This document shows, piece after piece, positions 35,101-48,300 of a stretch of 64,000 nt of DNA. Source of the DNA: Hirsutella rhossiliensis (Eukaryota > Ascomycota > Sordariomycetes > Hypocreales > Ophiocordycipitaceae); NCBI RefSeq assembly GCF_020360975.1, contig NW_025408673.1:3286001-3350000 (forward strand), in the 5' to 3' direction. The stretch's first letter is position 1. Every line of letters starts with the position of its first letter. A program made the translations under genes and the position numbers. A model generated the notes under the pieces. The model worked only from the letters and a program-made list of their open reading frames with translations, was not told the origin of the DNA and did no database searches.

Positions 35101-38100
35101 CATCGATAGCGTCTTCTCAGAGGTAAGAATGCCTACCTAAGATGTGCCACCGGGAGCCTGAAGTACTCTTCTGATGGCCAAGTGGGGCCGGGTTGACGTG
35201 CAAGGCAGGATCTGGACCAGGAAAGTTTTGCGCCGTGCAAGCGGAGCGATCTGTGACGGGCGGTATTGGTTCGCTGCTGGACAACGCCGCGCAGTTCTCG
35301 GCCGCGTTTATCGAGGAGGCCAACTTCTGTGCCGGCGCGACGCAGGTGCACACGCATAGCCCGACCTGTGTGAAGTATTCCTTGGGCAAAGGAGGGCGGA
35401 AAGGGGACCTCTGCCGGTTCAAGGCGCCATGGAGGTTAGTCGACAAGACCGCCCTCACGGCAGACGGGGTGCTGCAGATCCGGAGGACACACAGCATGGT
35501 CAATCGATGGAACGAGGCTATTGCTGTCGGGCTCCGGCACAACCATGATATTTCCTTCATTGCGACGCAGCGCAAGACAATGGCCCTCATCTATTATGTC
35601 ACGAACTACGCGACCAAGGTGGAGGACCCGGTGTGGAAGCGTGTGGCGGCCGCGGCCGAGCTCCTGGCCGCCTCAACAGGTGATGGCACGGCCAACGGAG
35701 GGCGGGACGGTGGCGGAGACGCTGCCACCGATGACCCTGTCAAGGGAACAGGACGCGACAGTTCCTGATGAGAGTGGCGAACCGCGTGTTCACGGAGCGT
35801 CCGCTATCACAGGTCGAGGTCGTCGCTCACCTTCTCGGATATCCGGCCGAGTTCACCGACAGCAGCGCGTGGGCGTACCTGAACTGTTCTCTGCTGTACT
35901 GGGAAGTCTTTCGGCGATGGCGGCATCTCCGAGAAGCCAGTGGCGCTGCGGCTATGGATGACACCTTGGATGAGTCGGTCGTCGTCGAAGAAGAAGGCCT
36001 GAGAATCTCCCACGTCGAGGCGTACCAGCACCGGGAGAGCTGCTGAAAGGCCTATGCCTGTATGACTACATATCGATCGTCAGACTGAAACGCATCGGCA
36101 ACGACGAGAGCTGGGCGGCTTGGGGAGATGTCTTTCGAGGATGGATGGGCGCCGGGACGACGCTGGGTTCAGGTGCTCAGGCGGCCGGGCAAGCACGCTA
36201 CCGTCTGCCTCGACGGCTACCTGAGCAAGGACTTCACCTACGATGACGAGTCGTGCTACCGGAGGTGTGTATGGCAACTGCTCTGTCAGCGGGCATTATC
36301 GGAGAGGCTAACCCACCCCCTGAAGGGCAGCCGTGCAGCATCTTGCGCTGTTCGTGCCGTGGGAGTCCTTCCTGGGCGAAGGAACAGGTGAGATCAACAG
36401 CATCTGGGCGCGGGCTCGAGACGCTATGGCCCCGAGAATATCATGTCTGGTCGACAACGTGCAGCTGCTTCGACGATCCGCCGAAGACGCAAAACGCGAC
36501 GCCAAGCAATGGGCAGCCTCGTCCGGCGATGGCGACCCGACGGTCGCACACGTCGAGGAGGGTGGAGCAGGCGAGGCGGGCGCGGAGTCTGCAGCGACAT
36601 ATCAGCCCAACAGCATCGGAGACGCAACGCGGCTCATCGACGTCGTCCGAGGTGCAGTGGGAGCGAATCAGGTGACGGCCAAGTCGCCGGAGCTCATGGC
36701 AATGATACAGCAGCTCTGTCGGTTTCAGCAATCGGCGCTGCGCTCGACGGCCGAGCTCGAGGCCACGGCGCTGATCGAACGAGGGAGAGGCGGTTAAGCA
36801 TGCCAGGGCGGGTATTTTCCGGGGCCGCACTACCGCCGCAGGATCAGGTCAAGGCTATCAAGTCGCAGCAGGTAAGTGCCTCGAAGGAGAGGAGAGGATG
36901 ATCCAAGGGATACAAAGCACGCCCGCCGCCTGGGAAAGCGATCGCCGCGCAGCGTTGCGAAGGGTGATGACCGGTTTCGGGAGGACGAGGTCGAAATGAC
37001 GATGGCCGACTCCGACGAGACCGCTATCGACGCAGGGGCGGGAATGGACGTTCAGTTTGGCCCATCAACCTCCTTCCTCGCGGCGGGCAAGGTGTTGGCA
37101 ACACGGCTGACGCTGAACAAGAGGCAGTCCATCGCTTTTCTGATAATATGCCGCCAGCTCGATTTGATTCAGCAGACCGACGGGGCGATGCCTGCCAGCT
37201 GCGCCAGTTCGTCGGTGGCGAGGGCGGTACCGGCAAGTCGCGAATCATCGAGGCACTCGTCGAGCTGTTCAGTAAAAGAGCCTTTCGAATCGTCTGCTGA
37301 TCACGGCGACGTCGGGGACTGCGGCGGCGCGGATCAACGGCATCACGATCCACTCCGCCTGCGGGTTCACTAAAGACCAAGGGGCGGGGCGCGAACATGG
37401 TCAAAGACCTTGACGGGTGCGGCTGCCGAAACAGGCGGAGCGGTTCATCCACGGCCAGTCTCGAATGGATTGGCAGGAGAAGGATGTGCTCGTCATCGAC
37501 GAGGTGAGCATGCTCGGGGCGCGGACGCTGCACGCCGTGAACGAGCGGCTTCGCCGGCTTCGCGGATCGCGGCAAGATTTCGGGGGGATCCCCATCGTCC
37601 TCTTCTGCGGAGATTTTCAGCAGTTCCGGCCGGTCCAAGAGAGGTCGATCGTCCTGCCTAGCGCGGCCATCTCGTGGGACGTAGACAACTCGTTCAAGGC
37701 CGAGCAGCGTCACCAGCACGACAAAGCGCACGCACTGTGGAAGAGGTTCACGACGGTCGTCATGCTGGACGAGCAGATGCGCGCCGCCGGCGACCCGGAG
37801 CTGCAGAGGCTGCTGAAGCGGATCCGTCTAGGCGTGCAGGATCGGACGGATCTAAACCTCCTCAACTCAAGGTGCTACCGGGAGGAAGGCGGATCCCTTG
37901 GGAGACGGGCATCACCGTGGTGACGCCGCTCAATAGGAATCGGTGGAACCTGAACATGGAGGCGAGCCTGGCGTTCCGGGTCCAGCAGCGGTCGACGATG
38001 CGCATTTTCATCTCCGAGCACAAGTGGAAGGAGGAGCTGCCGACGGAGGAAGAGGCGATCATGATACTCAACCAGGGCGACGATAGCGCGATCCCGGTGC

Positions 38101-38761
38101 CGGCCGTCTTCATGTTCGTGGCCGGGATGCCCATCGTCGTGAACCACAACACCCACCAGGGGCTGAAGCTAGTGAACGGCGCGAGCTACTCGGCGGTGGA
38201 GGTCATTGTCGACAAGGCGTACCCGGGGCATCGGATCTCGGCCGATATGACGATCCACTTCGGGCCGCCGGCGGGGATCATTCTCGAATCGGAGACGACG
38301 AGATATCTCCACTTCGTCGGGATGCCGCCGGGCACGATCTTGTTGACACCCATGACCGTTAAGATACAGTGCCAGCGAAAAAGGCCGTGGCAACGCAACG
38401 ACGTCAGCCGAAAGGGTTTGCCGTGCGCAGCAGCGTTCGCGTGCACGGACTACAAGGTGCAGGGCAAAACGCTGGAGCGCGTGGCCCTCGAGCTGCGAGG
38501 ACACGGACGACGAAGATGGATGGAACGGTGGTGCCCTCGCAGTGCGACCCGTACGGCCTGTACGTGCAGCTATCGCGCTGCCGAACTCTAGACGGCATCA
38601 TGCTCGTGTCCAAGGTGCGGGACAGAGACTTGGTGGGCAACCGGGTCCCCGAGGAGATGACTGCCGCACAGGCCAGGCTCGAGGTACTGAGCGAGAGGAC
38701 CGTTGAGGAGGCGTTGCGCTGGCTGGACGGTGATGCTGAAGAGTCAAGGCGGCCGCGCTAG
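32153..38761 (+). pseudogene. Helitron Rep-helicase, unit A
   Basis: The N-terminus (32.2-32.9 kb) is basic and disordered, with two copies of an R-x-IQPK motif block. Next come RELQAEDLASVLRFLEEDF, CxxC pairs (CMVCYRK, SCRSCF, CAECGRC) and the Helitron N-terminal domain, with IVGYGVPGHWFTINPNDI. The HUH motif LHVHGLLWLHG is near 34990 in a shifted frame. An 86-bp intron (35123-35208, GTAAGA...GGCAG) follows SVFSE. The Tyr motif is IYYVTNYATK (35.6 kb). The Pif1-type helicase has Walker A GGEGGTGKSR (37.2 kb), Walker B LVIDEVSMLG (37.5 kb) and motif VI YVQLSRCRTLDG (38.57 kb). The role is rolling-circle nicking, unwinding and ligation. The frame is broken at many places (about 33.1, 33.46, 33.7, 34.45, 34.99, 37.2, 37.4 and 38.5 kb). 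Confidence 0.85.
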
Positions 38762-39343
38762 GTGACGCGATGAAGAGTTCGGCAGGCGGGAAGAGTCGGC
38801 AGGCGGCAGACAGGGTGGGAGGCGCCTAGTGGTGGGATAAGGCACGCGAAAAGGCAACAGAAGCCGGGGGAAGGGCAGCGACCAACGAGGAGGGAGGCAA
38901 GGAGGGACCAATCACAAGGGACCAATCAAGGGGCGGAGAACTTTTGGGGGGAGAGGGCGGGGTCTGCGGGGCACGTTAGACGAGGGGAAGGCTCGCCAGC
39001 CGCGGCTCGCGCAAAGAGGCCTTTCGGAACGAAAGTTGGCGATGGCGACAGGAGAAAGTCGGGGAGAGGAGAGAGTTGGCGACAGGAGATAGGAGACAGG
39101 GGAAGTGAGAGGAAGACAGGAAGAAGAGTGAGATATGAGATATGAGATGGAGATCCGGCGAGAGACGTAGAGCATTATCGTGAGTGAAATCGAGACAGAG
39201 CGTCAGAGAGGCAGCCTAGGCCGCTGCAAGGAGATTTTGCTTTGCAAAGGCGCAAAGGGCGTGGAGAGGCGGCAGGGGTGAAGAGAGTTGTGGGTGGGTA
39301 ATGCATGTGTGGGCGAGTGGAAGGCTCTGAGGATTTACAGGTG

Positions 39344-40851
39344 CTATAAGTGGTGGATATAAACAGAATAAGGAGTATATTGGAGAAGTTTTGACTGGAT
39401 TGTCTTTGTGAAAAGGAGAGCAAGAGGAGAAGGAAATATCCCATTAGGGCCTTTCGCACTTGAGTTTGAGGATGATGAAACATGTTCCTTGTCATGTTGT
39501 GTTGTTTCGTTCGTTGCTTTACAGAATATTCTTGGGCGGATGTCGGGCGCGGTGCGGTCGGGAAGAGATTGACGCCGGAGGTCTGATAGGGCCAGAGGCG
39601 GATGTGGCTGGGGGATTGACTGGCTCGGGGTCCGTCTCTGAGGCTCCGGGTCTTCGTGGGACAGAAGGGAGGAAGTGTCGGATTTGGCGGGGCCTCGACT
39701 ATCACAGGCGGCGACTATGGTGGAAATTTCTGGAGAAAGTCGCGGTCTCTTGGTTGGGGTTTGGTCGGGATCGGGCAATGACCGCTTTGATGTCATCATA
39801 AGGATCGACTGACCTAGATGCAGGCGGCGTGGGAGGCGCCGCTTGGGGCGGCATTGCGTTTTTGGTAGAGGTAAACCTGGCCAACGCATCGCTATAGTCC
39901 GAGGGTTGCCGACTGAGCCCTTGGGTGTCGTCGGCAGTAGCTGTGTCGCAGAAGCCTGGTTGGACATGGCCCTGTCAAGGAAAGTCCATGTATCGGGGAC
40001 GACGATGAAGATATAGTCTTGCTCGAAGGCCGGGGCATGTGTCATGATCTGGTGATCGAGTAAGCCGGCGATTTTGCCCGTGCAGGTGAGGAGAGCGTTC
40101 GGCTGGAACTGGCTATCGCGCCTCTCGGTCATCTTCTTGCATAGGGAGGTCCAAGGATTGGCGTGAATGGGGAAGATGACGAAAAGTTGAAAGGGATGAA
40201 AGCCCTTGAAGGGTGTTTTGCCCGGAATCCCAGGACAGATAAAGGTCGAGAGCTGGACAAAGCCGCAACAGCTCAGCTGGGTGTCGTCAAGGGCCGCAGC
40301 CGAGTTTCCATGCAGAAGGTCGCGGCCGGAACCGATGACAGGTCCCGTGAAGGAGACAATGGGTTGTATCGCTGGGAAGGCATCCGCCGAGCCGAGGGTG
40401 CGAGGGATGACTCTGTGGCCATCGTCAGAGATGGTAGTGGTGACGGAGGTCTGGAGCATACACCTACGGCTGGTAGCTGTGGTCGCGGACGATGAGAGCC
40501 GGGATGGTGTATTCTGTAATGTTGTCATCCTCCGACTCGAAGCTATCACGTCGCTCGATTTCCCACGTCAGGGCAAAGGGATGAACACGGCCGACCATAA
40601 AGAACCACTGCTCGGTCCATTCCGAGGATTATCTGTTGGTTGTATATGGAAATATTAAGGCTCAAGAAGATGCAGGTCGATGGATTGTCAGGATCTGACC
40701 GGATTGCTGCATACTCTGGAGTCGACAGCCATGAGGGCGTTGGAAGGAAGACCCTCGCTAGGGTTTCTGCGTTGAGCCCTTTGACACGATGCTCATTCTG
40801 GTAGGCGAACCTAGACGGGCAGCCGGGCTGGACAAAGGCCATCATGGACAT
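39344..40851 (-). pseudogene. Helitron accessory gene 1, unit B
   Basis: The structure is as in unit A. Exon 1 starts MSMMAFVQPGCPSRFAYQNE at 40851. A two-base loss near 40627 breaks it (unit A reads GAGGAGATTATC where B reads GAGGATTATC), after which WTEQWFFMVGRVHPFALTW is readable. The intron donor is GTAGGT. The unit A acceptor is mutated here (CTCGG), but an upstream CCACAG gives an in-frame junction (SYQP|VIPRTLGSADAFPAIQP). Exon 2 is one open frame to 39344 with NALLTCTGKIAGLLDHQ, YIFIVVPDTWTFLDRA and a basic Pro/Ser-rich tail. It is better preserved than the unit A copy in exon 2. OB-fold character is inferred only. Confidence 0.55.
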
Positions 40852-41091
40852 GTCGGCGCCAGCATTTTCTGGCTGTCAAGAGGTTGCCGCGGGAGGACGA
40901 GGTATCGACGTTGAGCTGGGAGGCCGACATCGTGAGAACATGGCAGATGTGGTCACCGTGGAAGTGTAAAGGAGGGTTAGGCAGAGTAGAGGTAGGCATC
41001 CTATAAAGCAGGTTTTCTTGCTGCTCGAAAGAGGGCTCGTGGCTCGGGTCGGGGAGACTTGAGAGTCAGTGAATGCTACCTAGGTGATAGA

Positions 41092-41697
41092 TCAGAAGCG
41101 GGGGTATGCGGGAATGAGCTGGCGAGGTTCTCGAGCAGTCTCGACCATCTGGTTCTGTGGTCGTGAGTGAAGTAGGGAGCCGGGGGTTGGAAGTTGAGTA
41201 GGGGTGATGGCTATGTTGCGAGAAGTTGGAGGTCGGCGAACGGTAAGGTTAGTGTGGGTAAGACTGCGGAGAAAGAAAGTCCAGTAGTCCCCTTCGGTGT
41301 CATCGTTGCATGGAGTAGATAGCAAAGGGGGCAATAACGAATGAGAGTGAAGGAAAGAAAGAGGTTATGGTAGTATTGCAGGACTCCCTTTTGACGGTCG
41401 TCGGTAGTTGGATGGGCATTGCGTGCGGCTGAGCGAGGCGGGTGCCGACCGTGTCGAGTCTACTATTGGGACACGGTGAAGTCGGATATATGGGTCGACC
41501 TGAGGAGGAGGATGCGAGTTGGTCACGAGAACTTTCCAAGAGGGTTTGCAAGTCGAGACTCCGGTGGCTAGCGACTACAAGAGGACAGGCAGGGGTCCTG
41601 GCTATCGCTTTAGCATTAAGGCCGTTGATGCGACATTGGTGCTGGCGAGGAGCAAATCTAGAAGGGTAGTCCGGCTGCATGAGGACGTCATGGACAT
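41092..41697 (-). pseudogene. Helitron accessory gene 2 (paralog), unit B
   Basis: The sequence after the ATG at 41697 reads MQPDYPSRFAPRQHQCR then INGLNAKAIART in one frame, aligned with the N-terminus of accessory gene 1. DDTEGDYWTFFLRSLTHTN is in a second frame near 41.27 kb, resembling the WTEQWFFMV block of gene 1. At least two frame changes separate these parts. The paralog pair in the same order in both units shows that the duplication preceded formation of the tandem Helitrons. Confidence 0.4.
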
Positions 41698-42321
41698 GTT
41701 ATCGCCGGCAGCCTTGTGGCTGTTGCTCGACGAGGCGGATTGGCGGGTATTGATGGTGAACTGATGCGCAAGGTTGGTAGGATGGTGTTGGAAGGGCTGA
41801 AGAGTATGGTTTGAAGTGTGCGGCAGGCGGTTGTCGCGGCCATCTCCATGTGCCGGAGGTCGGCAGTGGCCAGGATTCGCTGGAGTGCGCAAAAGAGAGC
41901 ACGGCGATGGAAGGGTCGCTTTGGCAAAGCCGGGGTAGCAGGTCGCACGTGGAGACCAGGCGAGGCCGGGACGGTGGACGCACATAGATAGGCATGGTAA
42001 CGGGAATATAGAGGGTAGTATTGCATCGCCTCGGTACCATAGGGAAGCATTTTATAGGAAGCTATAAGGGAAGAAACGCCACGGCCATGAGGAAGTGATG
42101 GCTAGGAGCTTCCCATTCGGGAGAAGTAGCGTCGTCAACAAGCGAGACTGTCCAAGTGGAGGTGCTCCGGAGCCAAAGCTTTATAGCCTGTTGCCAATTT
42201 ACGGCAGTCGACGTCGAGGAGGCAGCAGCATGGCGGACAGTCCTGCAGTGAAGTTAAGCGAGGCGGTTGCTCACCCTGAAGCCTGTTCGTTGTCAGTCGG
42301 GGATGGAGAAGAGGTGAGAAC

Positions 42322-45300
42322 GTGAGCGGGTCGGGTTCGGGGCTCGGAGATGGTGCGACAGGAGCCGGTGTAGATGTGGTGGCAGCTTCTGAGAGGGGCC
42401 GCAGAGCACGGGGGGAGAGCCTGGGACGGTTACGAAGATACGAATCACGGGCGAATGCGGCATCAACGTTCCGGCCGATTCAGCCTAGGAAACCTGTGGT
42501 TGAAGACACCGCATGGAGACAGCACGCAGAAGCAATTGCGAGGTCGTTGCCGAGAAGACCGCCGCGAGGCGGTTTGCGGTCAAACAGAGCACGGAAGTTC
42601 CATAATATGGTTAGCAGCGGAAGTTCCGCGCAACATCAGTCACCGGGTCAGCTTCCGAGGCCCCTGTTGCCTAGGGAACGTGGAGATATGGGGTAGCGGA
42701 CTCTGATCGTCCGCTCCTCATCGGCACTTTCTGCCTCAGGAGGAGATCCTGAAGATGAGGAGCAACGTGTTACGGCGGCGGCGGGCGATGTCCCGAGTGT
42801 TCATTCGAAGGAGGTACCGAAGCTTCGATCCATCCAGCCTAGGGAACCGGTATTCGACAACTTAAGAGAAAACGGGCAATTAGCAGCAGCGATTGCGTCT
42901 GGTTTGCCCAAGCGCCGTCGGGGACGGAGTTGGCGGGTAAAGGAGTACCAGGCCGCAGGGGTGTCTCCAACGCAGCAGGTACGGCGCAGCATCCGGGGCC
43001 GTCTCCTGTGGGGGTGGGCGACGCCGCGGCAGAGCCAGCGGACGCTTCGCTGAGCGGGCGGAGGCTGCAGCAAAGGGAGGTGGGCGGCTCATCGCGGGTG
43101 GCGGCTGGGGAGCCCGTGCAGTTTGATCGGCAGCAAGAACGAGGAGAGTGCTGGAAAGGGCAAGGACTGAGGTCAAGGTTCGGCGTGGAAAACGTTCGCC
43201 AGCACGGCCCGGTGCCTGTCCAGTGCAAAGGGCCGGATGGCGTGTCAGGGGATGCGCACGTAGTCGGGCAGTCGTCGCCAAAGCTGCCGCATCCGACGGC
43301 TTGCGAAGAAGCGAATCAGCCACGGAGAGAAGAAATCATGGATCGGAGGCGGCCCGGAGGCGGCCCCGGAGGCGGGAGAAGAGAAAACGTCTTCCTGGTC
43401 CGGACGAGCGCCCGAGAAAACAGATTCGGAGTGGAATCGGAAGGCAGAGGAGTCGGGAGCTGCGGGCCGAAGACCTGGCGAGTGTGCTGCGTTTTTTGGA
43501 GGAAGACTTCGCCATGAAGGAGAGGCTGTCTAACGATCAGACGTGGTGTACGCCAATACCGCACGACAGGAAGGTGTCGACGGTGCGGGATTTTTATCAG
43601 GCGTTCCACGATGCGAGCACGTTGCCGATACGGACCTGCATGATGTGCTACCGCAAGCGTACGAGAAAAGAGCTGAGGAGATCAGATGGGATCAATGGCT
43701 GTCAAGCTGCGTGCCAGAGGGCGGCCGCTCACCATTTTCATGCCGGAGCTGCTTTCCCGAAGGCGAGCCCGTGTCGGTGTGTGCGGAGTGTGCCCGATGC
43801 CTGGCGCGCGGGAGTCTGTCGCCGGCGGTCCATCTTCACACTCGCCTTGGCTGTGAGCACATGTTCCTGACGAGCTCAAGGGACTCACGCTGGTCGAAGA
43901 GAAGCTCGTCTCGCTCAACTCCTGCTATGGGTTTGTCACGAGATATAGCATTCCGGGCGGGCAGAGGCAGGCCGTGAGGTATCCGAGGCACGTCAAGGGC
44001 CACATCACAGTGTTTCCAACAACGTGCAGGAGCTGGCGACCAAGGTGCTCCCGCACCCCCTTTTGCAAGCACTGGACGAGATCCACGTTTCGTGGCAGGG
44101 CGTGGAGAAGCCGGCACCGAGCGACCTGTCGAGTCTCTTGTCGGTGAGGCGGCGGGTCGTCGAGAGGGCTCTTGTTTGGCTGAAGAGGAGCAACCCCCAC
44201 TACGCCGAGATCGAGATCGACGTGGCGGAGATGGAGAGTTGGGGAGACCCGATAGACGGGGTGCCGGCCTTGGTGTATGATCGCATGGAGCGGAACGAGC
44301 CGTCCGCATGGGAGAAAACGCGGACGGCGCACGTTGTGCCGCCCACGGAGCGCGCCATGGACGACGAGGGGTCGGTGGAGATCGAGGAACTCTTCGCTCT
44401 GCTCAACCAAAGGCAGGAAACGGGAGGCGAGGCTGAAGGGCACGGGCCCAACGAAGAAGGCGCGGGTCGTGATGGAGTTGGTGCTAGCCCCGATCAGAAC
44501 GTTCGACCAATCAACGAGGTGACGTCTTCCGGCATGTTTGGGCTGGACGGACCGCCAGACGTGGCGGATGTCGAGAAGCTGCGGTTTGCCTGTGACGCTG
44601 TTGGCGCAGGTGCCGACGACGGCCGCGCGGGCCCGAGAACGTGGGTCGGATCCTCGGTGGGGTCGAGGGCGTGGCGACGATGGCAGTGAGCCATACATTC
44701 GAGTCTCGCGGGGGGATGAGTTTGCCGACTCCTTTGAGACGTCCTTCTTCGCCAGAACGTTCCCGACCCTGTTCCCATTTGGCGTTGGGGGACCAAGGCT
44801 GGCCGAAGAGGCCATAGCCGAGGCGGGAAGGCCCTTACCAACTTGCGAGGCACCGGTAGAGCTGCTGAGGCAGGGGCGGCAGCGGGAGACATCGTATCCT
44901 CCCGAAGCTTGAACCTCCGGATTTGGGCCGACATCGTGCTCCGGCGCCATGGTGGCCGGTTTGCGTTGCACCACATATTTGCATTTCTCGTCTTCAACAT
45001 GGGGGTGCGGTCGAGGAACCGCCGCGTCAGCATGCTGAGTGTGGCGAGGAAGGACTTCGGCAAGGTCGAGCGCGTTGCCCGCTCGATGACCGCGCAAAGG
45101 TTAGCGGCGGCGAGGGTCGAGTTGGAGAGCTCGGGCAAGACGACCGATGAGGGCGTGAAGGAGCTTCTCAGGAGCCTCTCGCTGTACGGCCACCGGCAAC
45201 CCATGTCGAGAGGTTCGGCTCAATATGCGGCGGAAAATCCAGTCGCTCATCGTTGGCTACGGCGTTCCGGCCATCTGGTTCACCATCAACCCAAACGACA

Positions 45301-48300
45301 TTACGAACCCGGTGAAGCTGCGACTGGCGGCATATCGGACACGCGATCCCGGCGCGGCCGAGGAGTTCCTAGAAGGCCTTGGGAGTGCGTACAAGCGGAC
45401 AAGGCTGGCCATGTCCGATCCGATGAGCGCCGCCGTATTCTTCCACCGGGAGATGAAGCTGTTCTTCGATCATTACGTGAAGGTCGGAGAAGAGTCGGTA
45501 TTCGGGCGCATCGGCAAGTACTATGGCGCTGTGGAGACCAACGAACGAGGGCGCTTCATGTTCACGGCTTGCTCTGGTTGCACGGAAACGCGCATCTCAG
45601 CTCGATGCTTGCCGACATCCACGGGGAGGATCAGGCGGCGTATCGCGAGCGAATCATACGATACGTCGATAGTGTCTTCTCCGAGGTAAGAATAGCTAAG
45701 ACGTGTCACTGAGAACCTGAATTGCTCGTCCGATGGACAAACGGGGCCAGGCTGACGTGCAAGATAGGATCTGGATCAGGAAGGGTTCTGCGCCGTGCAA
45801 GCGGAGCGATCTGTGACGTCCGATATTTCCTCCCTGCTGGACAACACCGAGCAGTTTTCGGCCGCATTTGACGAGGAGGCCAACTTCTGTGCCGGCGCTA
45901 CACAGGTTCACACGCATAGCCCGACCTGTGTCAAGTATTCCTTGGGCAAAGGAGCGCGGAAAGGAATCCATGCCGGTTTAAGTCTCCATGGAGGTTGGTC
46001 GACAAGACCGCCATCACGGCAGACGGGGTGTTGCAGATCCGGAGGACTCACAGCATGGTCAATCGATGGAACAAGGCTATCGCTGTTGGGCTCCGGCACA
46101 ACCACGACATTTCCTTCATTGCGACGCAGCGCAAGACCATGGCCCTTATGTATTATGTCACGAACTACGCGACGAAGGTGGAGGACCCGGTGTGGAAGCG
46201 TGTGGCGGCCGCGGCCGATCTCCTGGCCGCCTCAACGGGTGACGGCACGGCCAACGGAGGACAGGACGACGGTGGAGGTGCTGTTGGCGATGACGCCGCC
46301 AAGGGAACAGGACGCGACAGTTCTTGATGAGGGTGGCGAATCGTGTGTTCACGGAGCGTCCGCTATCTCAGGTCGAGGTCGTCGCTCATCTTCTTGGATA
46401 TCCGGCCGAGTTCACCAACAGCAGCGCCTGGGCGTACCTGAACACATCTCTGCTGTACTGGGAAGTCTTTCGACGGTGGCCGTATCTCCGACGAGCAAGT
46501 GGCGCGGCGGCCATAGATGATACTCTGGATGAGTCGGTCGTTGTCGAAGAAGCAGGCCTGAGGATCTCCCACGTTGAGGCGTACCAGCACCGGGAGAGCT
46601 CCTGCGAGGGCTATGCTTATACGACTACATATCGCTCGTTAGACTAAAACGCACCAGTAAGGATGAGAGCTGTGCGGCCTGGGGAGGTGCCCTTCGAGGA
46701 TGGATGGGCGCCAGGAGACGCTGGGTCCAGGTGCTCAGGCGGCCGGGCAAGCATGCTACCGTCTGCCTCGATGGCTACCTGAGCAAGGACTTCGGCCACA
46801 ACGACGACGAGGAGTCGTGCCACCGGAGGTGTGTATAGCAACCGCCCTGCCGGCAGGCATCATCAGAGTGGCTAACCTCCCCTCCCCTTAAAGGGCAGCC
46901 GTGCAGCATCTTGCGCTATTTGTGCCGTGGGAGTCCTTTCTGTGCGAAGAAACAGGTGAGATCAATAGCATCTGGGAGCGGGCGCGAGAGGCGCTGGCCC
47001 CGAGAATATCATGTCTCGTCGACAACGTGCAGCTGCTTCGACGATCAGCCGAAGACGCAAAGCGCGACGCCAAGCAATGGGCGGCCTCATCCGGCGATGG
47101 CGATTCCACGGTCGCCCACGTCGAGGAGGGCGAGACAGGCGAGGCGGGCGCAGAATTTGCAGCGACGTATCGGTCCAACAACATCGGAGACGCAACGCGC
47201 CTGATCGACGTCGTCCGAGGCGCAGTGGGCACGAATCAGGTGACGGCCAAGTCGCCGGAGCTCATGGCAATGATGCGGCAGCTCTGTCGATTCCAGCAAT
47301 CGGCGCTCTGCTCAACGGCCGAGCTCGAGGCCATCGCGATTCCCGAACAAGGGTTGAGGTGCATAAGCATGCCAGGGCGGGTATTTTCCGGGGCCGCACT
47401 ACCGCCGCAGGATCAGGTCAAGGCTATCAAGTCGCAGCAGATAAGTGCGTCGAGGAAAGGAGAGAATGATCCAAGGCGTACAAACCACAGTCGCAGTCCG
47501 GGAAAGCGATCGCCGAGCTGCGTTGCGGAGGGTGATGACCGGCTTCGGGGAGGACGACGTCGAAATGACGACAGCCGACTCCGACGAGACGGCTAGCGAC
47601 GCAGAAGCGGGAATGCGCGTCCAGTTTGGCCCATCGACCTCCTTCTTCGCGGCGGGCAAGGAGTTGTCAACACGGCTAACGCTGAACAAGAGGCAGTCGA
47701 TCGCTTTCCTAATAATATGCCGCCAGCTCGATTTGATGCGACAAACGAATAGGGGCGATGCCGGCCAGCTCTGCCAGCTCGTCGGCGGCGAGGGGGGCAC
47801 CGGCAAGTCGCGGATCATTGGGGCACTCGTCGAGCTGTTCAGTGGGAAGAGCCTTTCGAATCGTCTGCTGATCACGGCGACGTCAGGGACTGCCGCGGCG
47901 CAGATCAACGGCATCACGATCCACTCCGCCTGCGGGTTCACTAAAGACCAAGGGGCGGGCGGCGCGAACACAGCCAAGGACCTTGACGGGGTGCGGCTGA
48001 CAAAACGGGCGGAGCGGTTCATCCACGGCCAGTCTCGGATGGACTGGCAGGAGAAGGACGTGCTTGTCATCGACGAGGTGAGCATGCTCGGAGCGCGGAC
48101 GCTGCACGCCATAAACGAGCGACTCTGTCGGCTTCGCGGATCGCAGAAAGATTTCGGGGATCCCCATCGTCCTCTTCTGCGGAGACTTTCAGCAGTTCCG
48201 GCCGGTCCAAGAGAGGTCGATCGTCCTGCCGAGCGCGGCCATCTCGTGGGACGTAGACAACTCGTTCAAGGCCGAGCAGCGGCACCAGCACGACAAAGCG

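Larger units (their letters stand above)
28820..38979 (+). mobile_element. Helitron unit A (~10.2 kb)
   Basis: This is the left unit of a head-to-tail pair. Its start (ACGAGAGGAAGGCTCGCC) matches the start of unit B (ACGAGGGGAAGGCTCGCC at 38980), and its right end (GCACGTTAG) matches the right end of unit B (ACACGTTAG). Each unit runs in the same order: short G/C-rich leader, leftward accessory genes, then a rightward Rep-helicase gene. Corresponding landmarks lie 10.15-10.2 kb apart. The limits are inferred from this alignment; a canonical TC...CTRR pair and a terminal hairpin could not be verified. Confidence 0.75.
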
